Shown: positions 8,076-15,527 of the stretch, piece after piece | How positions within the stretch are numbered: position 1 is the stretch's first letter | Layout of the letters: each line of letters opens with the position of its first letter | Virus record (IMG/VR): IMGVR_UViG_3300042521_003909 | Location: 19,923 to 83,922 of that record | Strand: one strand, 5' to 3' | Source: a virus | Length of the DNA stretch: 64,000 nt | Made by a program: the position numbers and the translations under genes | Notes under the pieces: generated by a model | Seen by the model: only the letters and a program-made list of their open reading frames with translations | Told to the model about the DNA's origin: nothing | Database searches by the model: none

Positions 8076-8471
8076 ATGGAAAAAGAATCTTTAGAAAAAT
8101 CGGCAGACCTAAGACAATGGCTCAAAGAAAAATGGGTGGATATATCTCGTACAGATAAAAGCGGCAAACACCCACCATGCGGTAGGTCGGATTCATCTAA
8201 GGGGGCCTACCCAAAATGTCGGCCCTCCAAGAAAGTATCCAAGAAGACCCCCACAACATCCCGTGGAATGTCAAAAAAGACTAAAAGCAAGGCTGTCAGA
8301 CAAAAAAGAGATGCTGAAAAGTCTCCAAGAGTGGACAAAAAGCCTCATATGACATCTCATCATGATTTAAAAAATAAAAAATCTTCCTCTGAAATCCGTA
8401 TGACCAAAGAGGCTTGGTTTGAGATAGGCTTAAAAGCGGGGTGGATCAATGTCAAAGACAGCTCAAATTAG
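8076..8471 (+). CDS. Basic conserved protein with CG/CRP motifs
   Basis: 131 residues. The N-terminal LRQWLKEKWVDISRTDKSG followed by PPCGRSDSSKGAYPKCRPSKKV is a pattern I know from conserved hypothetical proteins of phages and giant viruses. The middle is very Lys/Arg-rich and probably binds nucleic acid. The C-terminus, KEAWFEIGLKAGWINV, repeats the W..IG..AGW motif of the 6827 gene. The two Cys (CGR, CRP) may bind metal. Confidence 0.6.
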   Translation: MEKESLEKSADLRQWLKEKWVDISRTDKSGKHPPCGRSDSSKGAYPKCRPSKKVSKKTPTTSRGMSKKTKSKAVRQKRDAEKSPRVDKKPHMTSHHDLKNKKSSSEIRMTKEAWFEIGLKAGWINVKDSSN

Positions 8472-8571
8472 CGAAGGCACTTGCAACTTAAAAGAAAAAC
8501 TTAAATTTTTCTTTTGGTTTTGGACTGGCTGGATGCTTGCACTTATATCATGCACTAGTATAATGCGTTAA
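8449..8571 (+). CDS. Small membrane protein
   Basis: 40 residues (MSKTAQISEGTCNLKEKLKF then a Trp/Phe-rich hydrophobic segment). It overlaps the previous gene by 23 nt and the next by TAATG, so it looks translationally coupled. Too short for family assignment. Confidence 0.45.
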   Translation: MSKTAQISEGTCNLKEKLKFFFWFWTGWMLALISCTSIMR

Positions 8572-8801
8572 TGTTCGCCATAAAAGTTGTCGGATATGAC
8601 ATTGACGGGGAGCCTCTTTTGCTTGCCGATGGCATTGGCGGTGAAGGGCGTAAAATTCTTGTTTTTTCATCTAAAGAATCTGCAGACAAAACATGCAAAG
8701 AGATGAATGTCATCAGTGGTCGCATGAAGACTACTGGTGGTTACGAAGTCATTAAGATTAAAAAAGAGTGGATTGAAGGCATGTCAGTCGAGCATCTGTA
8801 A
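8571..8801 (+). CDS. Hypothetical 76-residue protein
   Basis: MFAIKVVGYDIDGEPLLLADG... with a beta-alpha-beta look and a charged C-terminal half. Its ATG overlaps the TAA of the preceding small gene. No family recognised. Confidence 0.5.
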   Translation: MFAIKVVGYDIDGEPLLLADGIGGEGRKILVFSSKESADKTCKEMNVISGRMKTTGGYEVIKIKKEWIEGMSVEHL

Positions 8802-8837
8802 TCTTCGTATAAAAGTAAAAAAAGTTTCCGACAGCAC

Positions 8838-8865
8838 TTGACAAGGCTGTGCGCGCATGTATAGT
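8838..8865 (+). promoter_or_regulatory. Sigma70-type promoter with dyad over the -10
   Basis: TTGACA, 16-nt spacer, TATAGT. A palindrome, GCATGTA-tag-TACATGC, spans 8855-8873 and covers the -10, so a repressor could compete with polymerase. It drives the 9003 gene. Confidence 0.65.
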
Positions 8866-9002
8866 ACATGCACAAGGCGATTGCTTCCGTATACGCAAAC
8901 GCTTTGTCTGCAGGCACTTACAAAAACTCTTTCATCAACTGAATCTGTTGTTTCAGTGATGCGAAGGAACAGTACTTGCTGAATTCTAGGAGAGTAAGCC
9001 AG

Positions 9003-9629
9003 ATGATCAACTTTATCGCCACTCAAGAGCACAAGACTACTACCGCAAGCAAGTCTATGACCCTCTACGAGATGTACGAGTACATCAGAGCGCACAGAGT
9101 AGAGCTTGCCTCAATGAAAAAGCAGGCCGCAAATACTCGAATTGAGCTTGAGCACATCGTTGCAGACATGACTTACAAGATTGCTTCTGTTGAAAGTGCT
9201 AAGAAGGCAAATAGACTGAGATCTGCTCTTGATGAGATGATCAAGAACATTAGGGCAATTGAGGCATGCTCAAAAGAGATCGTAAGTCTTGAAGATCAGG
9301 CAAAATCTAAAAATTCTCAAAAGGACATCAGAAAGCCTTTCAGGGAATGTGTTGAGAACTTTGTTAAGCTTAAGGGTTCAGAGCCTTTTGAGCCCACCGA
9401 AGTAGCAAGGTTTGTTGCAGAGTCAAGAAATCAGCCTTTGACTAATTCTTTGCGAGTGTTTACTCACCGCATCATCAAAGACTTTGTGCTTGAAAAAAAG
9501 ATCGTGCAGCTTGCTCATGGGCTTTATGAAAGCTCAAATGCTCCCACTCTCTTTTGTGAAGGATCTGTGATTATCGACAGTGCACAGATTACAGAGTCTT
9601 CTGTAGACCCAAAAGCAAATTGCGCATAA
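9003..9629 (+). CDS. Coiled-coil protein with C-terminal winged-helix-like region
   Basis: 208 residues from the ATG at 9003, chosen for the TAGGAGAG ribosome site 8 nt upstream. Residues 25-105 are heptad-like and highly charged. Residues 120-190 (FEPTEVARFVAESRNQPLTNSLRVFTHRIIKDFVLEKKIVQLAHGLYE) look like a winged helix. Possibly a DNA-binding regulator; a dyad-bearing sigma70 promoter lies upstream. Confidence 0.55.
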   Translation: MINFIATQEHKTTTASKSMTLYEMYEYIRAHRVELASMKKQAANTRIELEHIVADMTYKIASVESAKKANRLRSALDEMIKNIRAIEACSKEIVSLEDQAKSKNSQKDIRKPFRECVENFVKLKGSEPFEPTEVARFVAESRNQPLTNSLRVFTHRIIKDFVLEKKIVQLAHGLYESSNAPTLFCEGSVIIDSAQITESSVDPKANCA

Positions 9630-9635
9630 AATAGC

Positions 9636-9711
9636 AATATCGCCTTCTGTCTTTTTCTTATGTTGCCGATATAGGGGGATGGACAACATAGAAAAAACAG
9701 AAGGCGATATT
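9636..9711 (+). repeat. 29-bp inverted repeat enclosing a start codon
   Basis: Left arm 9636-9665 and right arm 9684-9711 match over 28-29 bp with only a couple of differences. The 18-nt loop holds CCGATATA, GGGGG and the ATG at 9679. A read-through transcript would fold the ribosome site into a long stem; one started from the loop box would not. It may also terminate the upstream gene. Confidence 0.75.
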
Positions 9712-9975
9712 ATTTCTATCTTCAATCAGATAGATTACATTTTGCAAAACTTAGATGTAGAGCCACTACCTGGGCATGTGATTGCTACTTTATGTCAATC
9801 TAGGCGCTATATCAATTCACTTGAGCATGACTTGCAGTTTCTTGCCAGTGAAGAAAAATGGGTTTTGCAAAACGAATTCATAAATCAATTAAAAAATGAG
9901 AATTTAGATCTTAGACGACAAATGGACAATAACAATGAACCAGAAGTGTCCGACAATTTGAATAGTGAAATTTAA
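9679..9975 (+). CDS. Hypothetical coiled-coil protein
   Basis: 98 residues, MDNIEKTEGDIISIFNQIDY..., with heptad-like stretches at residues 8-35 and 55-85 and an acidic/Asn-rich tail. The start codon sits in the loop of a long inverted repeat, with a CCGATATA box just upstream. No family recognised. Confidence 0.55.
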   Translation: MDNIEKTEGDIISIFNQIDYILQNLDVEPLPGHVIATLCQSRRYINSLEHDLQFLASEEKWVLQNEFINQLKNENLDLRRQMDNNNEPEVSDNLNSEI

Positions 9976-9998
9976 CATCCAAGATGGAGAAAAAAATA

Positions 9999-10331
9999 AT
10001 GTCAGAAAATATTGTAAAACTTGATACTGATAATTTTGACAAAGAAATTTATCAGAGTGATACTCCTTGTTTTGTTCAGTTCAGCACGCCGTGGTGTGCT
10101 CCGTGCAGAACCTTTGCGCCTATCATGGCTTCTTTATCTGAGCAGTTTAATGGCAAGTGCAAATTTGGAAAAATCGATGCAGAAGAAAATATGGAACTAG
10201 CATATAAGTTTAATATTTCTTCTGTTCCAACTATGCTAATATTTAAAAAAGATCAAGTGGTTGAGCGAATAAATGGACTGGTTCCTAGAGATAATCTAGT
10301 ATCAAAAATAGAAAACGTTTTACAATCATAA
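9999..10331 (+). CDS. trxA: Thioredoxin
   Basis: 110 residues from the ATG at 9999 (GGAGA at 9986-9990). Thioredoxin fold with FVQFSTPWCAPCRTFAPIMASL (active-site WCAPC, versus the usual WCGPC), KIDAEENMELAYKFNISSVPTMLIFK (cis-Pro after SVP) and a C-terminal helix. It would reduce disulfides in the cytoplasm. In phages, thioredoxins can serve ribonucleotide reductase or act as polymerase processivity factors; no such partner is in the window. Confidence 0.92.
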   Translation: MSENIVKLDTDNFDKEIYQSDTPCFVQFSTPWCAPCRTFAPIMASLSEQFNGKCKFGKIDAEENMELAYKFNISSVPTMLIFKKDQVVERINGLVPRDNLVSKIENVLQS

Positions 10332-10347
10332 GTAAGATTGGATAAAA

Positions 10348-11343
10348 ATGCAAAAAACAGCGATTATCACAGGCGTCAATGGTCAGGATGGATCTTACCT
10401 TTCAGAGCTACTGCTATCGAAAGGTTACAGAGTAATAGGGCTGAAGAGAAGAACTTCAACTATTAATACATCTAGAGTAGATCATTTGATGTCTCACCCA
10501 GATTTTATATTGCGTTATTATGACTTGCAAGATGGACCATGCATAACTCACCTTCTTGGCTCATGTCATGTTGATGAACTTTACAATCTGGCTGCACAGT
10601 CTCATGTGGGGGTGTCTTTTGAAATTCCAGAATACACATCATACGGGATATGCCAAGGAACCTTAAAGATACTTGAGGCAATACGCGCATCAAGTCCTCA
10701 TACAAAGTTCTACCAAGCATCTTCTTCTGAAATGTTTGGAGACAGTACTGATTATGATGACAATCAGGCTTTTAATGAGAATAGTAAAATGTTACCTGTA
10801 TCCCCATATGCATGCTCAAAGCTGCATGCGCATCACATGACTCGTGTTTACAGAAATGCATACGGTATGCATGCGTCTTCCGGCATACTGTTTAATCATG
10901 AAAGCCCTCGTCGTGGTGAAACTTTTGTAACACGCAAAATCACAATTGCTGCTGCAAAGATTAAGCTTGGCATGCAAAGAAAGTTGAGTCTAGGCAATCT
11001 TGATGCTAAAAGAGATTGGGGTCATGCAGCAGATTATGTTGAAGCCATGTGGCTTATGCTTCAGCACGATTTTGGCGATGACTACGTGATCGCTACGAAT
11101 GAAACTTACACTGTACGTGACTTCTTGAAGGTAGTTTTTGATCACGCTGGACTAGGAAGCTATGAGCAATATGTAGTAATAGACCAAAGACTTTTCCGTC
11201 CAAATGAAGTTCCTTTCTTAAAAGGAAATCCCGCAAAGGCAAAGTCAGTTTTGGGATGGAAGCCGAAGTACAACATGGAATCGCTAGCAATCAGCATGTT
11301 TGATGAAGACATGAAAAATTTAACAGAAAAGGTTTTAAGATGA
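10348..11343 (+). CDS. gmd: GDP-mannose 4,6-dehydratase
   Basis: 331 residues, an extended short-chain dehydrogenase. It has the NADP loop ITGVNGQDGSYLSELLL at residues 7-23, NLAAQSHVGVSF, the catalytic SSSEMFG and YACSKLHAHH (YxxxK), NHESPRRGETFVTRKI, and GNLDAKRDWGHAADYVEAMW. It converts GDP-mannose to GDP-4-keto-6-deoxymannose, the precursor of GDP-fucose and related sugars. This fits the glycosyltransferases at the left end and a possible fucosyltransferase at the edge. Confidence 0.93.
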   Translation: MQKTAIITGVNGQDGSYLSELLLSKGYRVIGLKRRTSTINTSRVDHLMSHPDFILRYYDLQDGPCITHLLGSCHVDELYNLAAQSHVGVSFEIPEYTSYGICQGTLKILEAIRASSPHTKFYQASSSEMFGDSTDYDDNQAFNENSKMLPVSPYACSKLHAHHMTRVYRNAYGMHASSGILFNHESPRRGETFVTRKITIAAAKIKLGMQRKLSLGNLDAKRDWGHAADYVEAMWLMLQHDFGDDYVIATNETYTVRDFLKVVFDHAGLGSYEQYVVIDQRLFRPNEVPFLKGNPAKAKSVLGWKPKYNMESLAISMFDEDMKNLTEKVLR

Positions 11344-11747
11344 GTAAGAAAAAAGATAATTCGAAAAAAGTTAATGGGAAGAAGCATGCAAAGAAAGAGG
11401 TTAAGAAGAAGGAAAAGAAGACTTCAAAGACAGCACAATCTAAGCCTATGAAACCTCAGTTTGTATGGCCAAAAGAACATGAAGTAAAAGACAATAAGCC
11501 ATGCAATGTCTCTGAGGAAAAGAAGGAAGAAACTTTGATGCCCGAAGAAGCTGGTTTTGCTTCATTTGAGGAACCCAAGCTGAATGGTGATGAAACTCCA
11601 TTTATATTTACAAGTCACGTTTCGGTTGGAACATCTGCAAACTTTGATGAAATTAAAAGCAAGACATCTGAAATTGTTGAAAAAACAAAGAAAGACATCA
11701 AGGGCATGTGGAAAACTTTCATACGAAGGATGAAAGGGCTGGCTTGA
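11340..11747 (+). CDS. Lysine-rich hypothetical protein
   Basis: 135 residues; the first 40 are almost all Lys/Ser/Asn, followed by an acidic middle and a basic amphipathic C-terminus (KKDIKGMWKTFIRRMKGLA). Overlaps gmd by ATGA. No family recognised. Confidence 0.55.
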   Translation: MSKKKDNSKKVNGKKHAKKEVKKKEKKTSKTAQSKPMKPQFVWPKEHEVKDNKPCNVSEEKKEETLMPEEAGFASFEEPKLNGDETPFIFTSHVSVGTSANFDEIKSKTSEIVEKTKKDIKGMWKTFIRRMKGLA

Positions 11748-11779
11748 TTAAAGTTTTTGCAGGTGTATAATAGCCTGTT

Positions 11780-11974
11780 ATGATTCTTAAAGCATACTTT
11801 CTTCCAGTTGCAGCAGCTTTCTGCGTTTTTGCAGTAACTGCTGCAATTTTTATTCACAGCAAATTAAAAAATAAAAAAGTAACTAGAAAAAGTTATTCTG
11901 GAAATTCTTTGTCTTCTCAAATGCTTGACGACATTAAAAAAATAGAGAAGATTCTCTATGATAGTCAGGGATGA
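11780..11974 (+). CDS. Small membrane-anchored protein
   Basis: 64 residues with one N-terminal hydrophobic helix (residues 4-27) and a basic, then charged, cytoplasmic-type tail. No family recognised. Confidence 0.5.
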   Translation: MILKAYFLPVAAAFCVFAVTAAIFIHSKLKNKKVTRKSYSGNSLSSQMLDDIKKIEKILYDSQG

Positions 11975-11998
11975 TTTGAGAAATCTTTTGATTACCTG

Positions 11999-12027
11999 TT
12001 GACAAGTATAGACAACATCTCTATACT
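11999..12027 (+). promoter_or_regulatory. Strong sigma70-type promoter for csrA
   Basis: TTGACA, 17-nt spacer, TATACT, about 44 nt upstream of the csrA ATG. Matches the host vegetative consensus closely. Confidence 0.75.
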
Positions 12028-12070
12028 ACAAGAGAAGTCACGTGACTCAAACATCAAGCCAAGGAAGGTT

Positions 12071-12262
12071 ATGCAAAAAGAAAAAAACGAAAAGAAGGTT
12101 TTAGTTGTTTCTCGAAAAGTAGGAGAGATTGTGGTGATTGGCGACAGCGCCAGCCCTCTTGGAGAGATTGAAGTTGTTCGAATTGACGGGGGTAAGGTAA
12201 GAATTGCATTGAGGTTTCCTGAAGACATCAGGATCAACCGTAAAGAGATTGCGTTAGCGTAA
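12071..12262 (+). CDS. csrA: CsrA-like RNA-binding translational regulator
   Basis: 63 residues from the ATG at 12071, set by AAGGAAGG at 12061-12068; the longer open frame would start inside the promoter. It contains VLVVSRKVGEIVVIGD, then IEVVRIDGGKVRIALRFPEDIRINRKEI, which matches the CsrA strand order (SRK.GE.I.IGD, V...G..VR.....P..I...R.E). CsrA dimers bind GGA in mRNA leaders and control translation. A phage copy could redirect host metabolism or tune the phage's own GGA-rich ribosome sites. Confidence 0.88.
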   Translation: MQKEKNEKKVLVVSRKVGEIVVIGDSASPLGEIEVVRIDGGKVRIALRFPEDIRINRKEIALA

Positions 12263-12282
12263 TAAGTTTTTTCATTTAGATT

Positions 12283-12320
12283 TTTGAAGGCTGCACATGA
12301 ATATGTGCGGCCTTTTTATC
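12283..12320 (+). terminator. Intrinsic terminator after csrA
   Basis: Hairpin AAGGC/GCACAT-gaat-ATGTGC/GGCC followed by TTTTTATCTTTTT. csrA therefore forms its own transcription unit. Confidence 0.8.
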
Positions 12321-12362
12321 TTTTTAGAACAGTGTTGGATATAGGTGTATAGGAGATACTTC

Positions 12363-12992
12363 ATGGGAGCAAATGATCCTGTAGCCACATACCTTATCAT
12401 TGAGCATTCTGGTGAAAAATACTATTCATACCGTGAAAGTAAGGAACACTTTGCTGTTGCGGAAGAATCGAGAAGAGCCTCTGGGCTTAAAAGGCTTTCA
12501 GAAACTCTTTTAGATGAAGACTGTGATCTTTCACATCTTCCCGCCAATACGTACATTGTGATTAATCTTGATTCTCAAAATGCTTGCATTGCTTCAAGAG
12601 AAGAAGTACTTATGAAAGATTTTTGGGGTGAAAAGTGTGAAGATTTTGAGGGCAAGTGTGCTGGATGTATCGCATGGCAGATTTTTGAGTCTACGGGCAC
12701 TGTCCCCTTGTCAGATGAAGTTTCTGACAAAGTGAAAATGAATAAGAATAATGGAAAGCTTGCCACATGGGACTACAGAGTTGTTAGATCAGTTTGTCCT
12801 ACGAGTGGCGAAGAAAGCTTTGCAATTTATGAAGTCTACTATGACAAATGCGGCAGACCAGAGAGTCGCACCGCAGATCCTGTCGCTGCATTTGGCAATA
12901 ATTTGAAAGAATTGAAGAAAGACATGAAATACATGAAAAAGGCACTGAAAGAGCCTGTATTGGACGATTCAATCTTTAACGAGGAAAAATAA
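12363..12992 (+). CDS. Hypothetical protein, fused acidic domain and small conserved domain
   Basis: 209 residues from the ATG at 12363 (AGGAGAT upstream). The C-terminal 75 residues, WDYRVVRSVCPTSGEESFAIYEVYYDKCGRPESRTADPVAAFGNNLKEL, match a small free-standing bacterial protein family of unknown role (YRVVR....E..FAIHEVYYD..G.P...T..PV). The N-terminal half is unrecognised and has a CxxxCxxC-like cluster (CEDFEGKCAGC). Confidence 0.6.
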   Translation: MGANDPVATYLIIEHSGEKYYSYRESKEHFAVAEESRRASGLKRLSETLLDEDCDLSHLPANTYIVINLDSQNACIASREEVLMKDFWGEKCEDFEGKCAGCIAWQIFESTGTVPLSDEVSDKVKMNKNNGKLATWDYRVVRSVCPTSGEESFAIYEVYYDKCGRPESRTADPVAAFGNNLKELKKDMKYMKKALKEPVLDDSIFNEEK

Positions 12993-12993
12993 A

Positions 12994-13458
12994 ATGGCTT
13001 TAAACTTTGGAACATTCGGAACTTCTAGACTTTACGGAACTGGTAATTTTTTACATCAGTCAAACGCAGAAGGCTCTACCTATCTAGACTTTGCGTATAC
13101 ACTTCCGCTTTCTTTTACTCCATCTTTTGAGCACCCAGTTCCAACTGATGAAGGAATCTATCAGCCCACTGTAGGACATTCATATCCTAATGTGCTTTTT
13201 ACTGGATTCGCTGACGGTTTTTGGGTGCACAGAGTTTTTCTTGAAGGACGATTGGTAAAAACATTTACACTTGTTGATCAGCAGTTTGCAATACCAATAC
13301 AGTTTGATTTTGTTGAAAGCGTGTGCTTGCAGACATCTACAGAATTAGATGGAGGTGATATAGACGGAAAATGTCCCGATGTTCCAGGCCCTGCCAGTAT
13401 TGTTACCTTGTGCGCAGGTCTAGCACTAATTATGGGTAAGCGCAGTAGACGTTTTTAA
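12994..13458 (+). CDS. PEP-CTERM-like protein
   Basis: 154 residues. The C-terminus, VPGPASIVTLCAGLALIMGKRSRRF, follows the PEP-CTERM plan: a short V-P-x-P motif, a hydrophobic helix and a basic end. PEP-CTERM proteins are normally exported and processed by a host exosortase. No Sec signal peptide is visible at the N-terminus (MALNFGTFGTSRLYG), which is odd for such a protein. The middle is beta-rich. It starts 1 nt after the previous stop. Confidence 0.55.
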   Translation: MALNFGTFGTSRLYGTGNFLHQSNAEGSTYLDFAYTLPLSFTPSFEHPVPTDEGIYQPTVGHSYPNVLFTGFADGFWVHRVFLEGRLVKTFTLVDQQFAIPIQFDFVESVCLQTSTELDGGDIDGKCPDVPGPASIVTLCAGLALIMGKRSRRF

Positions 13459-13498
13459 TTAAACGCACCTTTCTGCTGTCACACACTGTGCGTAAAAA

Positions 13499-13509
13499 GT
13501 CGATAATTG
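13499..13509 (+). promoter_or_regulatory. CGATAWA box
   Basis: GTCGATAATTG, 3 nt before the ATG at 13513; AT-region box family. Confidence 0.3.
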
Positions 13510-13512
13510 AAT

Positions 13513-13638
13513 ATGGACCCGATACTGCAATTAGCAATTATTCTTGTTTGTGGCGCACTCGGAACTGTAATTATAATTAATGAAGTGCCAAGAAACGTAA
13601 TAAAAGCAAAAAGAAAAAGTAAGGTAAAAAGCAAATGA
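13513..13638 (+). CDS. Small membrane protein
   Basis: 41 residues, MDPILQLAIILVCGALGTVIII then a Lys-rich tail; one membrane helix. Overlaps the SLOG gene by ATGA. Confidence 0.5.
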   Translation: MDPILQLAIILVCGALGTVIIINEVPRNVIKAKRKSKVKSK

Positions 13639-13982
13639 AAGTAGTTATAGCTGGGTCGAGAGGTATTAACGACAAAAATGTCGTTAATCAGGCTATTAAA
13701 GACTCTGGTTTTAAAATCACAGAAATACTTTGTGGCTGTGCAAAGGGAGTGGACAGTCTAGGTAGAGATTACGGTCTGCAAAATAATATTCCAGTTGCTG
13801 AATTTCCAGCAAACTGGACTAAGTACGGAAATGCAGCTGGCATTATGAGAAATATCGTTATGTCTAAAAAGTGCGATGCTCTCATTGCTATTTGGGACGG
13901 CCACTCAAGAGGCACGAAGCACATGATTGAGTGTGTTGAAAAACTAAAACTTCCTAGTTATGTAAAAATAATCGAAACATAA
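13635..13982 (+). CDS. SLOG-family protein (DUF2493/YspA-like)
   Basis: 115 residues starting MKVVIAGSRGINDKNVVNQAI, then ILCGCAKGVDSLGRDYG and KCDALIAIWDGHSRGTKHMI. These are the nucleotide- or ligand-binding loops (GSRG, G.A.GVD, W.G.S.GT) of the SLOG Rossmann family also seen in DprA and TIR-associated proteins. It probably binds a nucleotide-like ligand; the reaction is unknown. Common in phages. Confidence 0.85.
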   Translation: MKVVIAGSRGINDKNVVNQAIKDSGFKITEILCGCAKGVDSLGRDYGLQNNIPVAEFPANWTKYGNAAGIMRNIVMSKKCDALIAIWDGHSRGTKHMIECVEKLKLPSYVKIIET

Positions 13983-14064
13983 TTTTTCATATTGTGGCAC
14001 TGAAACAGTGATGCATGGATACTTAAATATGCACAATCAAATTGCGAAAGAAAGGAAGTGCATC

Positions 14065-14259
14065 ATGGAAAAAGTTTCAACACATTTCGTTGCCAATTTT
14101 TCGACTGAAGAAATTCCTCAAAGTGTAATCGGTCTTTGGAGAAACTGGATTTTTTGTGGTTCTATAAGCCCGATTTTAGATTATGGTCACGAAAAAGATA
14201 TAGCAAAGGCACTGGAAAAAAGTGCGAATGACGAAAACAAAATTTCAAGGAGAAAATAA
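14065..14259 (+). CDS. Hypothetical 64-residue protein
   Basis: ATG at 14065 set by AAGGAAG; MEKVSTHFVANFSTEEIPQSVIGLWRNWIF... No recognised family. The stop and the next start overlap as TAATG. Confidence 0.5.
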   Translation: MEKVSTHFVANFSTEEIPQSVIGLWRNWIFCGSISPILDYGHEKDIAKALEKSANDENKISRRK

Positions 14260-14426
14260 TGAACACAACTAAAAATGAAAACTCATCAGAAACTGAAGTA
14301 GCTCGCCTCAATTCCATCATATCTGAGGCACTGAATAAGCTTGAAAAAGCACCAAGCAACCTTTTTACAACTTCAAGGCACGCAATATTTATTTATGAAT
14401 TAGAAGAGATTTTGAGAAAAGCGTAA
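14259..14426 (+). CDS. Hypothetical 55-residue protein
   Basis: MNTTKNENSSETEVARLNSIIS..., mainly helical and charged. Ribosome site AAGGAGA precedes it inside the previous gene. Confidence 0.5.
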   Translation: MNTTKNENSSETEVARLNSIISEALNKLEKAPSNLFTTSRHAIFIYELEEILRKA

Positions 14427-14430
14427 TGAA

Positions 14431-14577
14431 ATGAAGTACATCAAAAGTCTGTTGGAAGCTAAAAAGGTAAGACCAATAGAAGTTGTTATGTCTGTCACGG
14501 ACATAGCAATTGACGGATTTTTAACTATGTGTATTTTAGCTATCATATTGGCACTTATTAGTTGGACTTTCAAATAA
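14431..14577 (+). CDS. Small membrane protein
   Basis: 48 residues; MKYIKSLLEAKKVRPIEVVM then one hydrophobic helix ending LALISWTFK. Starts 4 nt after the preceding stop. Confidence 0.45.
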   Translation: MKYIKSLLEAKKVRPIEVVMSVTDIAIDGFLTMCILAIILALISWTFK

Positions 14578-14643
14578 TAACGTATTTTATGAAATGAAGA
14601 TTGCATTGATCACGAATGTATTGTTTAATAACTGGTCAAAAAC

Positions 14644-15207
14644 ATGATAAATGCAAAAGAGACACGTAATATCATAGATCATTATGCATACTGGAAAGAC
14701 GACGCTATTAGAGCTGATCTTAATGACAAGCGTTTTGATTATTCAGTTGTCTGCTGCAACATTGGGAATGATTTTAATATTGCAACCGTTATTCGTAACG
14801 CTAATGCGTTTTTGGCGAAAGAAGTAGTCATTTATGGAAACAAAAAGTACGACAGGCGTGGGACCGTTGGAACTCATAACTACACTAATTTTCGTCATGT
14901 TAAGTCTGTTGACGATCTATCTGCTTACTTTTGCTCATTGGGCGGATTACATGGTTGCAAAAAGATCAAAATAGTCGGTATAGACAATGTTGAGAATTCA
15001 GAAAACATAAACGATTTTTTATTTGAACCCTCAGTTTACTATGTTCTGATTTTTGGCCAAGAGCAGATAGGTATACCTCAAGAGGTGCTTGAAGTGTGCG
15101 ATAATGTCCTATACATTCCTCAGTATGGATCAGTTCGGAGCATCAATGTTGGCTCCGCAAGCGCAATCGCCATGAACGCATACTGCGCCGCCTGCGCCAT
15201 CGTGTAA
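14644..15207 (+). CDS. SpoU/TrmH-family RNA 2'-O-methyltransferase
   Basis: 187 residues. SPOUT motif 1 NDFNIATVIRNANAF (Asn and Arg of the active site), motif 2 VLIFGQEQIGIPQEVL (FG.E..G) and motif 3 LYIPQYGSVRSINVGSASAIAMNAY (knotted SAM site). It should methylate a ribose in tRNA or rRNA using SAM. It lacks the N-terminal extension of TrmH proper. With the many tRNA genes here, a tRNA target is plausible but unproven. Confidence 0.88.
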   Translation: MINAKETRNIIDHYAYWKDDAIRADLNDKRFDYSVVCCNIGNDFNIATVIRNANAFLAKEVVIYGNKKYDRRGTVGTHNYTNFRHVKSVDDLSAYFCSLGGLHGCKKIKIVGIDNVENSENINDFLFEPSVYYVLIFGQEQIGIPQEVLEVCDNVLYIPQYGSVRSINVGSASAIAMNAYCAACAIV

Positions 15208-15260
15208 TCTACAAAAAGTACAGTACGGGGCTTGACAAAGCCCGCCTCCTGCACTACCTT
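15203..15260 (+). promoter_or_regulatory. Sigma70-type promoter with upstream TGTAATCTA box
   Basis: TGTAATCTA at 15203, TTGACA at 15232, 17-nt spacer, TACCTT at 15255. A GGGCTT-gaca-AAGCCC dyad covers the -35. The ATG at 15267 is 6 nt after the -10, so the mRNA may be leaderless. Confidence 0.6.
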
Positions 15261-15266
15261 GTAGTC

Positions 15267-15527
15267 ATGTCAATGGCACAAGTAATGGAGCGCATGTCCT
15301 CCAAAGGCTACAGGTTTGCGGTTGGGATGATGACGCCAACTGCTATTCAATTACTTTTCCCTAATTTTAATCCTTGCACTGGGCCGACGATGGTTCCCAT
15401 GTGGGTGCGAGAAGAAAAAGACGGGTATGTGTTCTGCGTGCTTGGCTCTGAGCCCACAGAGAATCATCCTGAAAAGAAATTGCCACGTAGTTACTTTCTT
15501 AATCTCAACATTTTGCCCAAGCAATGA
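15267..15527 (+). CDS. Hypothetical 86-residue protein
   Basis: MSMAQVMERMSSKGYRFAVGMM..., compact with no recognised motif. Overlaps the HNH gene by ATGA. The start is right at the predicted transcription start. Confidence 0.55.
   Translation: MSMAQVMERMSSKGYRFAVGMMTPTAIQLLFPNFNPCTGPTMVPMWVREEKDGYVFCVLGSEPTENHPEKKLPRSYFLNLNILPKQ

Noticed and set aside
7973-8167. Minus-strand open frame over the start of the 8076 gene
   Set aside because: The plus-strand gene has a recognisable conserved pattern; the minus frame has none.
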